DNA of 64,000 nt from UBA5189 sp040389445 (GTDB lineage Bacteria > Chloroflexota > Limnocylindria > Limnocylindrales > CSP1-4). Location: NCBI GenBank assembly GCA_040389445.1, contig JAZJZX010000007.1, positions 186,001-250,000 of the forward strand. The letters run 5' to 3'. Made by a program: the position numbers and the translations under genes. Each line of letters opens with the position of its first letter. The stretch's first letter is position 1. Shown in pieces: positions 26,167 to 35,039 of the stretch. The notes beneath the pieces are model-generated. The model had not been told where the DNA came from. It did not search any database and saw only the letters and a program-made list of their open reading frames with translations.

Positions 26167-27009
26167 CTATGGGACGTTGATGATCACGACAGACGTGGTG
26201 TTGCCGCCGACAGCAACCCGGGTCGTGCCCAGCACGCGCCAGTCGGTTCCCGGGACCCCGATGAGCGCCTGTACCTCCCAGGTCATCGCTGGCAGGCTCG
26301 GAATGAGGAAGGTGCCGTCCGTATCGGTGCCATAGGCGACCCCACCGTCGGGCTCCGCGTTCCCGATATCGCCAATCGCATTGATGAGTAGGTCGGCAAC
26401 GGAGGAACCGCTCGAACTGACGACGCGCCCGCGCAGCGCACCCCTCGGGAGCAGTGCAACGACATTGCGATCCAGGACGAGGTTCAGCATCCGACCCGCG
26501 CTCAGGTGCTCCCTGATGCGGTCGCCGCCGAATGGGTCCGACGAGAAGAACACGAGTTCGATCTGATTCCCGGGCACATCGGTCGCCACGGATCCCAGGG
26601 CGATCCCATTGGCTTCGAACCATGGAACGTCCGCATTGATTCGTTCATGGAGCGCCTCAAGCATCGCCTGAGAGAATGCAACCTGCCGCACGGTCCAGTC
26701 AGCCGACGGATGAAGTTGCCGGGCCAGGGCCGCGATGTGGGTCGCCGGCTCATCGGTGACGAGCACGACCACCTTGCCACCGTGCTCCTGGTCGATGTAG
26801 GACCCGCCGTACACGTCAACGTGCTGCTGCCCATATGCCTGCACCACCGGGACGACCGCATTGGCATTTCGGGCCCGTGCCTCGAGGTCGGCGAGTTCGG
26901 CCGGCAACAGACGTACGCCGAATGCTCGTGCGGAAGCTGCTGGATCGTGTTCAACCGCTTCTATCCACGCCGGGTCACTCCGGAGCCCGAGGCTCGACGA
27001 TGAACTCAT
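26167..27009 (-). CDS. Protein with streptogrisin-type prodomain-like region, no protease domain
   Basis: About 280 residues from ATG 27009. The middle (FGVRLLPAELADLEARARNA, then GGSYIDQEHGGKVVVLVTDE and LARQLHPSADWTVRQV) resembles the propeptide of S1 proteases, also seen in the intact protease at 60985. The catalytic domain does not follow; the C-terminus is a carboxypeptidase-regulatory-like beta domain (RGALRGRVVSSSGSSVADLL, ending NVP). No signal peptide is found, so the 5' end may be lost. The gene-free stretch to its promoter contains a protease fragment. Confidence 0.6.
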   Translation of the reverse strand: MSSSSSLGLRSDPAWIEAVEHDPAASARAFGVRLLPAELADLEARARNANAVVPVVQAYGQQHVDVYGGSYIDQEHGGKVVVLVTDEPATHIAALARQLHPSADWTVRQVAFSQAMLEALHERINADVPWFEANGIALGSVATDVPGNQIELVFFSSDPFGGDRIREHLSAGRMLNLVLDRNVVALLPRGALRGRVVSSSGSSVADLLINAIGDIGNAEPDGGVAYGTDTDGTFLIPSLPAMTWEVQALIGVPGTDWRVLGTTRVAVGGNTTSVVIINVP

Positions 27010-27043
27010 GCGCGCTGGTGACAGCAGGGATGGCTCTGAGTCA

Positions 27044-27250
27044 CTAGTCGGACCAAATCGTCCACCCAGTGGCTGCCTCGATCTCGGCCGCATGCGAATC
27101 GACCGCATATTCGGTACCCGAGATGGTTTGAGATTGCGTGTGAGAACCCGCCGCGATATCGGAGTTCGTCCCATTCAGCCCAGTAACCGGGCCGCCGCTG
27201 CCGCCCCAATTCGTGTATAGGCCCGCTTGGAGCGCCGGTGCAACGGGTCC
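27044..27250 (-). pseudogene. C-terminal remnant of an S1-like secreted protease
   Basis: The frame ending at 27044 reads LYTNWGGSGGPVTGLNG, AAGSHTQSQ, AVDSHAAEIEAATGWTIW. This resembles the end of trypsin-fold proteases (GDSGGP ... ATGWTI), but the Asp before the catalytic Ser is Gly (GGSGGP) and nothing upstream encodes the His/Asp half. Likely a decayed gene. Confidence 0.5.
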
Positions 27251-27407
27251 CACTCGGGCCCCGGACCTCTTTCTCATCCCCGGACCGGTAATCCCGGAGC
27301 CCTCTCCGCGTTCTGCAGACAGCGGAATCATCCGGGCCGCGTCATGTCGGCTCTGCGGTCACTCGGCACCAACGCCGAACCGTGCAACACGGGGAAGGGA
27401 ACCTGGA

Positions 27408-28811
27408 ATGACACGGGACATCAGCACCGGCGCAGACGAGGCGTCCGCCGAAGGACCCGAGCTGCTCGACGACCAGACGCGTCGCCTGACGCGGGGCGCT
27501 GTCGGACGACGCGTGAAGGTGTCCGGGACGGGTGCGGTGGCGGGGACGTTCCTCGTCGTTGCGCTGGCCTTCGGCGCCGCGCTCGGCCCGTTGAGCGGCG
27601 ATCGCCCGGCGGGTGCGGGTTCGGACGGCCGGGACGCGGGCGCCGCCAACGATGAGCCGACCTCGAGGCCGGACGCCGATGTCGTCCTCGTCGACAAGGC
27701 ACCGGATGCCACGGACAAGCCTGAAGTCGACGGTACGACCAAGGACGGCACGGCCACCGACGGCAAGGACGACCCCGTCGAACCGACCGACAAGCCGGAC
27801 AGCGGCGTCGAGCCGACCGACAAGCCGGCCGGCGACACGGAACCGACCCATGAGGCACTGACCATCGATATCGGGCTCGGCCTGACCGGTGGGGACGTGG
27901 TCGTCGAGTGGTCCGCCTGCGAGGTCGACGGCTTCGCCGCGTACAAGATCATTCGCTCGACGGACGAGTTCGCGACCTGGCCGCTCGGGTCGGGCGACAC
28001 CCTCATCGGTGTTGTCACCGATCCATCGGTCCGCCGGTTCGTCGATCGATCGGTGGCCGCGGGCCGGAAGTACTTCTATCGCGTGGCGGCGCTCAATGTG
28101 ATCGACGGAAAGACGGTCGTGGGCTGCCGCAGCGCCATGGCGCGGATCACGACGCCCGCGCCCGATCCCACGACTTCCGGCGATATCACGCTGACCGTCG
28201 TGATCAAGGAAGGCCACCCGTTCCTCGACTGGTCGGAATGTGGCGGGCTCGACTTCGACTACTTCAAGGTCATCCGCTCGACCGATGCAACCGTGACCTG
28301 GCCGAAGGGCGAGAACGACACGCTCGTTGCGGCCATCGGTCGCGACGGGAACTCGAAGACCTGGGATGCCGAGTCGCCCGCGGGCACCAAGGTCTACTAC
28401 CGGGTCTTCTGCGTCCGCTCCACCGAGGCCGGCTACGTCGTGGTCGCCTCCAGTGTCGTGAAGAGCGTCCTCACGCCGGCCGCCGAGCCTGCCCCGGATC
28501 CGGTCGCGCTCGGGTTCGAAGTGAACGTGACCGGAGAAGGCGCGGTCCTCAACTGGGGGGCCAGCGCCAGCGATGGCTTCGCGTTCTACAAGGTCGTCCG
28601 ATCGACCTGGAACGAACATCCCTCGTACCTGCCGTACGTCGATGGCACCGAGGTGATCGGCGTCATCGAGAACCAGGCAACGAACCAGTTGACCGACACG
28701 GGCGTGACCTCCGGGCAGACCATCTACTACCGGGTCCAGGCGATCGGGTACTGGAACGGCTCGAAAGTTCTGCTCGGCCAGACGTCGGTCATCGCCGTGA
28801 CCATCCCGTAA
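27408..28811 (+). CDS. Membrane-anchored surface protein with three FN3-like repeats
   Basis: A 467-residue protein. A membrane helix (TFLVVALAFGAALG, about residues 48-62) follows a cytoplasmic head (TRDISTGADEASAEGPELLD). Then comes a Lys/Asp/Pro/Thr-rich stalk (EPTDKPDSGVEPTDKPAGDT) and three related domains of about 100 residues, each with a YK(I/V)(I/V)RST motif and a (K/T)xYYRV motif, as in fibronectin-type folds. The same domain type recurs in the FecR-like protein at 29531. ATG 27408 follows GGGAAGGGA. Probable surface or sensor partner of the sigma factor encoded next. Confidence 0.75.
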   Translation: MTRDISTGADEASAEGPELLDDQTRRLTRGAVGRRVKVSGTGAVAGTFLVVALAFGAALGPLSGDRPAGAGSDGRDAGAANDEPTSRPDADVVLVDKAPDATDKPEVDGTTKDGTATDGKDDPVEPTDKPDSGVEPTDKPAGDTEPTHEALTIDIGLGLTGGDVVVEWSACEVDGFAAYKIIRSTDEFATWPLGSGDTLIGVVTDPSVRRFVDRSVAAGRKYFYRVAALNVIDGKTVVGCRSAMARITTPAPDPTTSGDITLTVVIKEGHPFLDWSECGGLDFDYFKVIRSTDATVTWPKGENDTLVAAIGRDGNSKTWDAESPAGTKVYYRVFCVRSTEAGYVVVASSVVKSVLTPAAEPAPDPVALGFEVNVTGEGAVLNWGASASDGFAFYKVVRSTWNEHPSYLPYVDGTEVIGVIENQATNQLTDTGVTSGQTIYYRVQAIGYWNGSKVLLGQTSVIAVTIP

Positions 28812-28932
28812 CCCGGGTTGGTTCGAAGGACGAGGCAATGGGGCATGGTTCGGTGGCGGTCACGGTCCCGCTCGCGGCAGTACCGCTGGGCGATGGTCGC
28901 GTCACCGGCCGGCCCCTAGCCTTCGACCTCCG

Positions 28933-29541
28933 ATGGCATCAGGTGCATCCGCAACCCGCATGGACCCGACCCGGGAGGGGGCCCTCGTGGCCCGCGCCCG
29001 GGTCGACGCCGCTGCCTTCGGCGACCTCTACGACTGGTACCTGCCCCGCATCTTCGCGTTCATCGCCCGGCGCGTGGATGACCGGGATGTCGCCGAGGAC
29101 CTCTGCTCGACCACCTTCGAGCGGGCGCTCGGTGCGGTTCGCCGGGCCAATTTCCGCAACGAATTCTTCGGCGGTTTCCTCTATCGCGTCGCGACCAACG
29201 CCATCGTCGATCACGCCAGACGCGGCCGACACACGGTCCCGCTGTGCATCCGGGCCGGCGACCACGACGCCGGACCGGGGCACGACGATGACTCGCCGGG
29301 GGACGAAAAGGCCACTCGCGCCTTCGCAGCAGCCCTGGACCGTGACCTCATCCGGCGCGCCCTCGCCCGAGTCCCCGAGACGCATCGCCGGGTCATCGTC
29401 ATGAAGTTCTTCGATGGACTCGAGCTCGATGAGCTGTGCGCCGCGCTCGATTGCACGCGAGCCACGTTCGCCGTGAAGTTGCATCGCGCCCTGGCAGCGC
29501 TGCGACAGGCGATGGCCCTGGAGAACGCCGATGTGGCCTGA
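28933..29541 (+). CDS. ECF-type RNA polymerase sigma factor
   Basis: A 202-residue sigma-70-family protein. Region 2: FGDLYDWYLPRIFAFIARRV, DVAEDLCSTTFERAL and FLYRVATNAIVDHAR. Region 4: ALARVPETHRRVIVMKFFDG, LELDELCAALDCTRATFAVK, a helix-turn-helix for the -35 element. ECF factors respond to envelope or external signals. The stop overlaps the start of the FecR-like gene by 11 nt, which marks that protein as its probable anti-sigma partner. Confidence 0.92.
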   Translation: MASGASATRMDPTREGALVARARVDAAAFGDLYDWYLPRIFAFIARRVDDRDVAEDLCSTTFERALGAVRRANFRNEFFGGFLYRVATNAIVDHARRGRHTVPLCIRAGDHDAGPGHDDDSPGDEKATRAFAAALDRDLIRRALARVPETHRRVIVMKFFDGLELDELCAALDCTRATFAVKLHRALAALRQAMALENADVA

Positions 29542-31327
29542 CGATCCCGATGGTCGGGCGGATGGGCGCGAGGACCATGCGTTGAGCGATTTCGAGTTCA
29601 TCGCGCTGGAGGCCGAGCTCGCGGCCGCCGGCGTGCGTGCCCGACGCCGCGTCTCGCCGGAACCGGATCCGGCGTTTGCCGCCTCGCTCCGCGCACGGCT
29701 CCTGGCATCGGCTCCGTGGGAGGGCGTGCCGGCTGCGACCAGGCCTCGAGGAGAGTCAAGTGGTGGCCCGGCCTGGCCCTGGCCTCCCGCCCCATCGGCC
29801 CCGGTGTCTCACGAGCCGGTGGCCGTGCGGGCACACCTTGCAGCACGAACCTCGACGGTCCTTCCCGCGCCGCGCTGGACGATCCTCGCTGCCGCGGCGG
29901 CGCTCATCGTGGCAATCGTCGGCCTGAACGCGAACCTGCTCCTCCCAGTTCCTGCGTCGTCGCGGGTGACGGCCGCCGTCGGTGCCCAGCTGGTGCGGGA
30001 TGGCGCCACGAGCCCCCTGACGGCGGGCACTGAGCTCCAAAGCGGCGATGAGGTCCGCGTCTCGAAGGACGGATCTGCCAGCCTCTCCGTGGGCGACAAC
30101 CGAATTCGCCTTGCGGGCGACGCCGACATTCGGCTGACTCGGCTGGAACGGGCTCAGGTGGAAATCGAGCAGATCGAGGGACGGGCCTGGCATCGCGTCG
30201 TCATGCCCCCTGGCGGCAGCTACCTCGTGAGGACCGATTCCATCTCCTGGACGGCACGGGGCACGGCGTTCGACCTCGACCGGACGGGCGCGGCCGCCCC
30301 GGGAGGCGACATCGTCCGCGAACTGTCGATCCAGCACGCCGTGGTCGTGGAAGGAGTGAACCTGCGCGTCACGGTCGACGAGGGTCGCCAGGCGACAATC
30401 CGGCTCAAGGTCGGGCCGGCCATCGAAACCGCTCAGATCGACCCGGCTGTGGCGCTCGCCGACGCCTGGATTCGAAGGAATGTCGGCGACGACCGGGCGG
30501 CGGGATTCCCGCTCGGTGCCCTCGAGGATTTCGATCTTGCCCAGGCCTCGGCAGCCCCGCCGGCGGGCACGCCCCTCCCTTCGTCCTCGCCGTCCGTGAT
30601 CGGAAGCCAGCCGCCCGCGGGGTCGCCGCCTGCGCCCACCCCTGCGCCGACGGCCAAGCCCGGTCCAAAGCCGACCTCGAAGCCCGCGCCGACGCCGGCC
30701 CCCACGATCGGAACGATGTCTCTCGGCGCGCTGGCGTGCCCGGGCGGCGTGGCCCTTGACTGGACCGTTCCGGAACTAGCCTCGTTCAACCACATGCAGG
30801 TGCTTCGCGCCGCATCGGCGGAAATTCCCGCGCTGTACCCGCCGGCTCCGGGCGTCGTCGCAGTCGACGGCGCGTACACGACGGACCCGACCCGGACCTC
30901 CGGGTACGACGTCAGCGCCACGAGCCAGGCAACCTGGTACCGGGCGGTCACCTTCGACGCGCAGGACAAGGCCATTGCCGTCAGCGCCGTCAAGGGCGTG
31001 ACGACGGTCGCGCCGGGCGATCTCGGTGCCCTCGGGGTTTCAGGATCGACTCCGGGTGAGCTCACCTTCAGCTGGTCGAGCTTCGCCGGAACGGCCGACT
31101 GCTTTGCTTTCTACAAGCTGGTCAAGGCCGCTGACGACCCATCGCCCAGCTACCTGACCGGGGCCACCGCGCTCGCCGCCATCGCCGATCAGGCCGCCAG
31201 CGGCACGACGGTTGCCGGCCTGCCGTCGGGGAGCACCTACTGGTTCCGGGTAGAAGCGATCCGGACGACGGCGCTCGGCAAGTTCGTAATCGCCGCGTCG
31301 ACGGCGGTCCAGTTCACCGTTCCGTGA
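29531..31327 (+). CDS. FecR-domain transmembrane protein with FN3-like C-terminus, probable anti-sigma factor
   Basis: A 598-residue protein. The cytoplasmic N-terminus (residues 1-110) is followed by one helix (WTILAAAAALIVAIVGLNAN), then a FecR-like domain (LQSGDEVRVSKDGSASLSVG, IRLAGDADIRLTRL, VRTDSISWTARGTAFDLD). A Pro/Thr/Lys linker (PAPTPAPTAKPGPKPTSKPA) leads to two FN3-like repeats (SFNHMQVLRAAS; CFAFYKLVKAADDPSPSYL). FecR domains relay surface signals to ECF sigma factors. Start overlaps the sigma gene. Confidence 0.82.
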   Translation: MWPDDPDGRADGREDHALSDFEFIALEAELAAAGVRARRRVSPEPDPAFAASLRARLLASAPWEGVPAATRPRGESSGGPAWPWPPAPSAPVSHEPVAVRAHLAARTSTVLPAPRWTILAAAAALIVAIVGLNANLLLPVPASSRVTAAVGAQLVRDGATSPLTAGTELQSGDEVRVSKDGSASLSVGDNRIRLAGDADIRLTRLERAQVEIEQIEGRAWHRVVMPPGGSYLVRTDSISWTARGTAFDLDRTGAAAPGGDIVRELSIQHAVVVEGVNLRVTVDEGRQATIRLKVGPAIETAQIDPAVALADAWIRRNVGDDRAAGFPLGALEDFDLAQASAAPPAGTPLPSSSPSVIGSQPPAGSPPAPTPAPTAKPGPKPTSKPAPTPAPTIGTMSLGALACPGGVALDWTVPELASFNHMQVLRAASAEIPALYPPAPGVVAVDGAYTTDPTRTSGYDVSATSQATWYRAVTFDAQDKAIAVSAVKGVTTVAPGDLGALGVSGSTPGELTFSWSSFAGTADCFAFYKLVKAADDPSPSYLTGATALAAIADQAASGTTVAGLPSGSTYWFRVEAIRTTALGKFVIAASTAVQFTVP

Positions 31328-31333
31328 GGCGCC

Positions 31334-32143
31334 CTACTCAGCGCTGAACCGGGGCGCCCGCTTCTCCATGAACGCGGCGAGACCCTCCCGGTGGTCGGGA
31401 TGTCCGCCGGCGAAGCCCTGGGCCTCGGCTTCAGCCGCCAGGGCCGCGTCCAGATCGTGCTCGAAGGCGCTTGCCAGCAGGTGCTTGGTCATCGTCGTCG
31501 CACCCGGGGCGAGGCTCGCGATGTGCGCGGCGATGGAAGCGGCCTCGGCGGTCAGTGCCTCGGCCGGGACGACCCGGGAAACGAGCCCGATCCGGAGCGC
31601 GTCGGCAGCACCGACCGGATCCCCGAGGAGCGCGATCTCGGCGGCCCTCGCCGATCCCACCAGGCGAGGCAGGGTCCAGGTCGCCCCGCTGTCCGGGACG
31701 AGCCCGACCTTCCCGAAGGCGAGGACGAAGGACCCGGATTCGGCCGCGATCCGGATGTCGCAGGCGAACGCCAGCGACGCGCCGGCGCCGGCGGCGACCC
31801 CGTTGACCGCGGCGATCACCGGTTGCGGCGCCGTCCGAATCGCCTTGATGATCGGGTTGTACCGAAGCGCCAGTTCCTCGTCCAGTGGCGGCGCATCCAG
31901 ATCGAGGCGCTCCCGGAGATCCTGGCCGGCGCAGAACGCTCGACCGGCGCCGGTCAGGACGATGGCGCGGACGGATCGGTCCCGCGCCAGGTGGTGGAGC
32001 CCGGCCAGCAATTGACCTTTCATCGGGAAGGTCAGCGCGTTGAGGGCAGTGGGTCGATTGAGCGTGATCGTGGCGACCCCGTCGGCAACCTCGATCAGGA
32101 CCTCGCGCGGCGCCTGGACCACTGCGTCATCGAGTGCGCTCAT
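31334..32143 (-). CDS. paaG: Enoyl-CoA hydratase/isomerase (PaaG-like)
   Basis: A 269-residue crotonase-fold protein: TITLNRPTALNALTFPMKGQ, oxyanion motif GAGRAFCAGQDLRERLD and AAVNGVAAGAGASLAFACDI. CAGQDL and the position of acidic residues fit the PaaG isomerase type, which makes oxepin-CoA from the epoxide; PaaF cannot be excluded. First of two crotonase genes in this minus-strand block. Confidence 0.85.
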   Translation of the reverse strand: MSALDDAVVQAPREVLIEVADGVATITLNRPTALNALTFPMKGQLLAGLHHLARDRSVRAIVLTGAGRAFCAGQDLRERLDLDAPPLDEELALRYNPIIKAIRTAPQPVIAAVNGVAAGAGASLAFACDIRIAAESGSFVLAFGKVGLVPDSGATWTLPRLVGSARAAEIALLGDPVGAADALRIGLVSRVVPAEALTAEAASIAAHIASLAPGATTMTKHLLASAFEHDLDAALAAEAEAQGFAGGHPDHREGLAAFMEKRAPRFSAE

Positions 32144-32152
32144 GCCGTTCCC

Positions 32153-32905
32153 TCATCCCCCGAATGGTCGGAGATCCCCATCGACGAGCTCCAGCACCCG
32201 CCGGTCGAGCGGCTGGTCGGCATCGTCGGCATGCCCGCGAATGAACTCGGCGAAGAGCGCCGCGAACTCCTCGTCGGTATCGGACAGCGCGCCGGCCATC
32301 AGCAGATCGCGCTCGGGAATGCCGACGAGCACGCGGACACCGGGACCGAGCCTGGCCGTGATGTGCGCCCGAACCTCGGGCAGCAGGATGCGCGCCGCAT
32401 CCTCGCCCTCGCCCGAGGCCGACGACACGAGCCGGCGCTCGCCGGAGGCCTCCTCGGTCCACGGCGCGGTTGCGGACCATCGGGCCAGGTTGGCCGTCGC
32501 CGCGGTGCGGACCTCGACGGGCGTCGCGCCCCAGGCCAGGAGGTGGTCGGCGTTCACGTGGACGTCGAATGCATCGGCCCGGAGGACGTATCCGACCACC
32601 AGGCCGCACGGCCCGCCATCGAGAATCGGCGCCCCGTGGGATCTCATGCCCTCGGACGCGAGCCGCTCGGGATCGACCTGGTCGATCCGGGTGCCCGAGG
32701 TTCCGCTCGGCCGGAGGACGGGAAAGAGCACGGCCTCGGCGGCGATCCAGTCGTGCTCGGGTGCCATCGAGGGCCCGGCCGGGGCATCCCTTGGGGGGCG
32801 ATGCCCGCTGACCGGTGCGTCGGGATCGATGGGGGCGAAGACATCCGGAGCCGCCTGTCGCAAGGCGCCGGCAGGCTCGTCCCCGAGGTCCGGGTCCCAG
32901 GCCAT
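32153..32905 (-). CDS. Conserved hypothetical protein within the hydratase block
   Basis: About 250 residues, soluble and acidic. Visible segments: MAWDPDLGDEPAGALRQAAP, VGYVLRADAFDVHVNADHLL, VRVLVGIPERDLLMAGALSD and a FAALFAEFIRGHADDADQPL tail, which recalls proteins annotated DUF1444-like. ATG 32905 follows GGGGGAG. It lies between two crotonase genes with short gaps (9 and 13 nt), so is probably co-expressed, but no catalytic role can be read. Confidence 0.6.
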   Translation of the reverse strand: MAWDPDLGDEPAGALRQAAPDVFAPIDPDAPVSGHRPPRDAPAGPSMAPEHDWIAAEAVLFPVLRPSGTSGTRIDQVDPERLASEGMRSHGAPILDGGPCGLVVGYVLRADAFDVHVNADHLLAWGATPVEVRTAATANLARWSATAPWTEEASGERRLVSSASGEGEDAARILLPEVRAHITARLGPGVRVLVGIPERDLLMAGALSDTDEEFAALFAEFIRGHADDADQPLDRRVLELVDGDLRPFGG

Positions 32906-32918
32906 GGCTCCCCCCTTC

Positions 32919-33740
32919 TCAGCGACCCTTCCAGGTCGCCGGGCGCTTCTCGGTGAAGGCGGCCATGCCTTCCTTCTGATCCTCGCTGGCGAAGAGCGCG
33001 TAGAAACTTCGCCGTTCGAACTCCAGGCCGGCATCGAGCGAGAGCTCCTCCGCCCGGTTGACCGCCTCCTTTGCCGCGATCACGGCAAGCGGTGGCATCG
33101 CAGCGATCGCGGCGGCCAGCTCGAGTGCCGACGACACCGTGGCCTCGGGCGCCACGACGCGCGTGACGAGCCCGTGCGCCTCGGCCTCGCGCGCACCCAT
33201 CGGACGAGCGGTGAGAACCATCTCCATGGCCCTGGCCTTGCCGATGGCCCGGGTGAGACGCTGGGTGCCGCCCGCGCCGGGGATCACGCCGAGTCGAATC
33301 TCCGGCTGCCCGAACTGCGCGTCCTCGGCAGCAACGATGAGATCGCAGGTCATCGCCAGCTCACAGCCGCCGCCAAGGGCGAACCCGCGGACGGCGGCGA
33401 TCATGGGCTTGCGAATCCGCTTGATCCGCTCCCATCGATGAAAGTGATCATCGGCAAGCAGGCTGGCCGGCGTCTGCCCGGCCAGCTCGCGGACATCCGC
33501 GCCGGCTGCAAACGCCCGCTCGCCCGACCCCGTGATGACGATGGCCCGACAGGCCGGGTCCCGGTCGAGCGCCTCGAGGGTGTCCGTCAGCTCGGCGATC
33601 AGCGTGAAATCGAGGGCGTTGAGGACCTTCGGGCGATCCAGGGTCACGAGCGCGACGGCGTCCAACGGCCCGGCCGGGCCGACGGCCGGGAACTCCAGCC
33701 GGATGGATGGCGGACGGCTCTCGCGATCTGGTGCGGTCAC
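32919..33740 (-). CDS. paaF: Enoyl-CoA hydratase (PaaF-like)
   Basis: A 273-residue crotonase: VALVTLDRPKVLNALDFTLI, GSGERAFAAGADVRELA (oxyanion hole), FALGGGCELAMTCDLIVAAE with the first catalytic Glu region, FGQPEIRLGVIPGAGGTQRL with the second Glu, and a C-terminal EGMAAFTEKRPATWKGR. Both glutamates make it a hydratase. GTG 33740 with AAGGAG upstream. Confidence 0.88.
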   Translation of the reverse strand: MTAPDRESRPPSIRLEFPAVGPAGPLDAVALVTLDRPKVLNALDFTLIAELTDTLEALDRDPACRAIVITGSGERAFAAGADVRELAGQTPASLLADDHFHRWERIKRIRKPMIAAVRGFALGGGCELAMTCDLIVAAEDAQFGQPEIRLGVIPGAGGTQRLTRAIGKARAMEMVLTARPMGAREAEAHGLVTRVVAPEATVSSALELAAAIAAMPPLAVIAAKEAVNRAEELSLDAGLEFERRSFYALFASEDQKEGMAAFTEKRPATWKGR

Positions 33741-33784
33741 GGCACTCCTTCAGCGTGGTTGCGCCCAGTATCCACCGCCCGGGA

Positions 33785-33850
33785 AGGGCCGCGCCGGGCG
33801 CCCCCGCGAGCCGGATGTCCCCGCGAGCCGGCGCCACCGCGAGCCGCCAT
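33785..33850. repeat. CCCGCGAGCCGG-type short repeat
   Basis: The word CCGCGAGCC recurs three times within about 50 bp (33803-33846) in the spacer between the hydratase and EthD genes. It is too short to be a gene and resembles the other small GC repeats in the window. Confidence 0.5.
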
Positions 33851-33878
33851 TCCTGGTGGTCTGCCCGGCAGTGGTGCC

Positions 33879-34211
33879 TCACTGCCCAGGCAGCAGGTCC
33901 GCGGCTTCCTCGAGCACGAGGAAGGTGGCGAGGCCCGGGGCGATGTCGCGGAGTAGCCGGCCGGCAGCCCGCATCGGATCCGATCGGAGGCCCGCGTCGA
34001 GCGACGCGCGATCGTCGAAGTCCAGGGCCGCGGCGAGGACGAGGTCCGTCTCGGCGCCAAGGGCCTCCGCGACCCGCCAGATCCTCGTCTCGCGAAGACC
34101 GGGCGTTTCGGCCACGAGCGGCAGGTGCTCATCGCGGTACCGCCGCTCCAGTGTCGCGAGCGCCTCGGCGCCGCCATCCGGACGCCGATAGAGCACGAGG
34201 AGGGTGGTCAT
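33879..34211 (-). CDS. EthD-family (dimeric alpha-beta barrel) protein
   Basis: A 110-residue protein: MTTLLVLYRRPDGGAEALAT, YRDEHLPLVAETPGLRETRI, LDFDDRASLDAGLRSD, RDIAPGLATFLVLEEAA. This is the EthD/ferredoxin-like fold, found beside ring-degrading enzymes. ATG 34211 overlaps the hydrolase stop by 4 nt. Confidence 0.82.
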   Translation of the reverse strand: MTTLLVLYRRPDGGAEALATLERRYRDEHLPLVAETPGLRETRIWRVAEALGAETDLVLAAALDFDDRASLDAGLRSDPMRAAGRLLRDIAPGLATFLVLEEAADLLPGQ

Positions 34212-35038
34212 GTGGGTGCTCCTTTCGGGGTGGGTGGCCGGGCGTGGACGGCGGGTGCGGCTGCCGCCCTCCGGGTGGCTTCGCCTTCCGTTGCGCGGTA
34301 GAAGCCGGTGAGGGCCTCGTTGAACAGACCCGGGCGACGGACGGTGACCTCGTGACCGCAATCGGGCGCCACGAAGAGCCGCCCGCCCGGCACCTGCCGG
34401 GACAGGGCCCACGCGTGGTCCACGGGAACGAACGGGTCGCGGTCCCCGCACACGATCATGGTCGGCGCATCGATTCGATGCAGGTCGGCCGGACGCATGA
34501 GCGGTTGTGCCGCCACGTCCGCCGCGATCGCCGGCAGGAGCCGCTGCCAGCCGCCGATGCCCTGGCCGTCGTCGTGACGGCGCGACAACCGTTGTGCCCA
34601 CGCCGGATCCTCGGCCTCGATCCTGGCGGGCTGCATGAGCCCACGCATGACGCTGGTGCGGGGCTCCCGCTGGGTGGTGATCCCGATGGCGACGAGCGTT
34701 CGGATGCGCTCCGGATGGCGAGCCGCGAACTGCAGCGCGGTCATCGCGCCCATGGAAAACCCGAGGAGGTGGAAGGTCCGAAGCCCGAGGGCGTCGGTGA
34801 ATGCCGCGAGATCATCGACGAGCCAGTCGTAGCGGAAGCCGTTCGCGGCATCCCAGCGCGTGCGACCGTGCCCACGGGCATCGGGCAGATGCAGCAAGAA
34901 GGCCTTGGAGAAGAGGGGGATCTGCGCCGCGAAGTCCTCGCGTCCAACGGAGGTCGCGCCGTGGAGCATCACGATCGGCGGGCCTGCGCCCATCACGTCG
35001 TAGCCGATGTCCAGGTCGTTGGCGCGAATCGTCGGCAT
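34208..35038 (-). CDS. Alpha/beta hydrolase
   Basis: A 276-residue hydrolase: VMLHGATSVGREDFAAQIP, GHGRTRWD, nucleophile elbow LLGFSMGAMTAL, Asp in VCGDRDPFVPVDHA and His in PDCGHEVTV. Similar to 3-oxoadipate enol-lactonases and C-C hydrolases of aromatic catabolism. ATG 35038, one base after the flavin reductase gene. Confidence 0.87.
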   Translation of the reverse strand: MPTIRANDLDIGYDVMGAGPPIVMLHGATSVGREDFAAQIPLFSKAFLLHLPDARGHGRTRWDAANGFRYDWLVDDLAAFTDALGLRTFHLLGFSMGAMTALQFAARHPERIRTLVAIGITTQREPRTSVMRGLMQPARIEAEDPAWAQRLSRRHDDGQGIGGWQRLLPAIAADVAAQPLMRPADLHRIDAPTMIVCGDRDPFVPVDHAWALSRQVPGGRLFVAPDCGHEVTVRRPGLFNEALTGFYRATEGEATRRAAAAPAVHARPPTPKGAPT

Positions 35039-35039
35039 G

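Noticed and set aside
27908..29404. 498-residue plus-strand frame overlapping the FN3 protein and sigma genes
   Set aside because: Arg-rich shadow frame with no domain; two well-supported genes occupy the same DNA in other frames.
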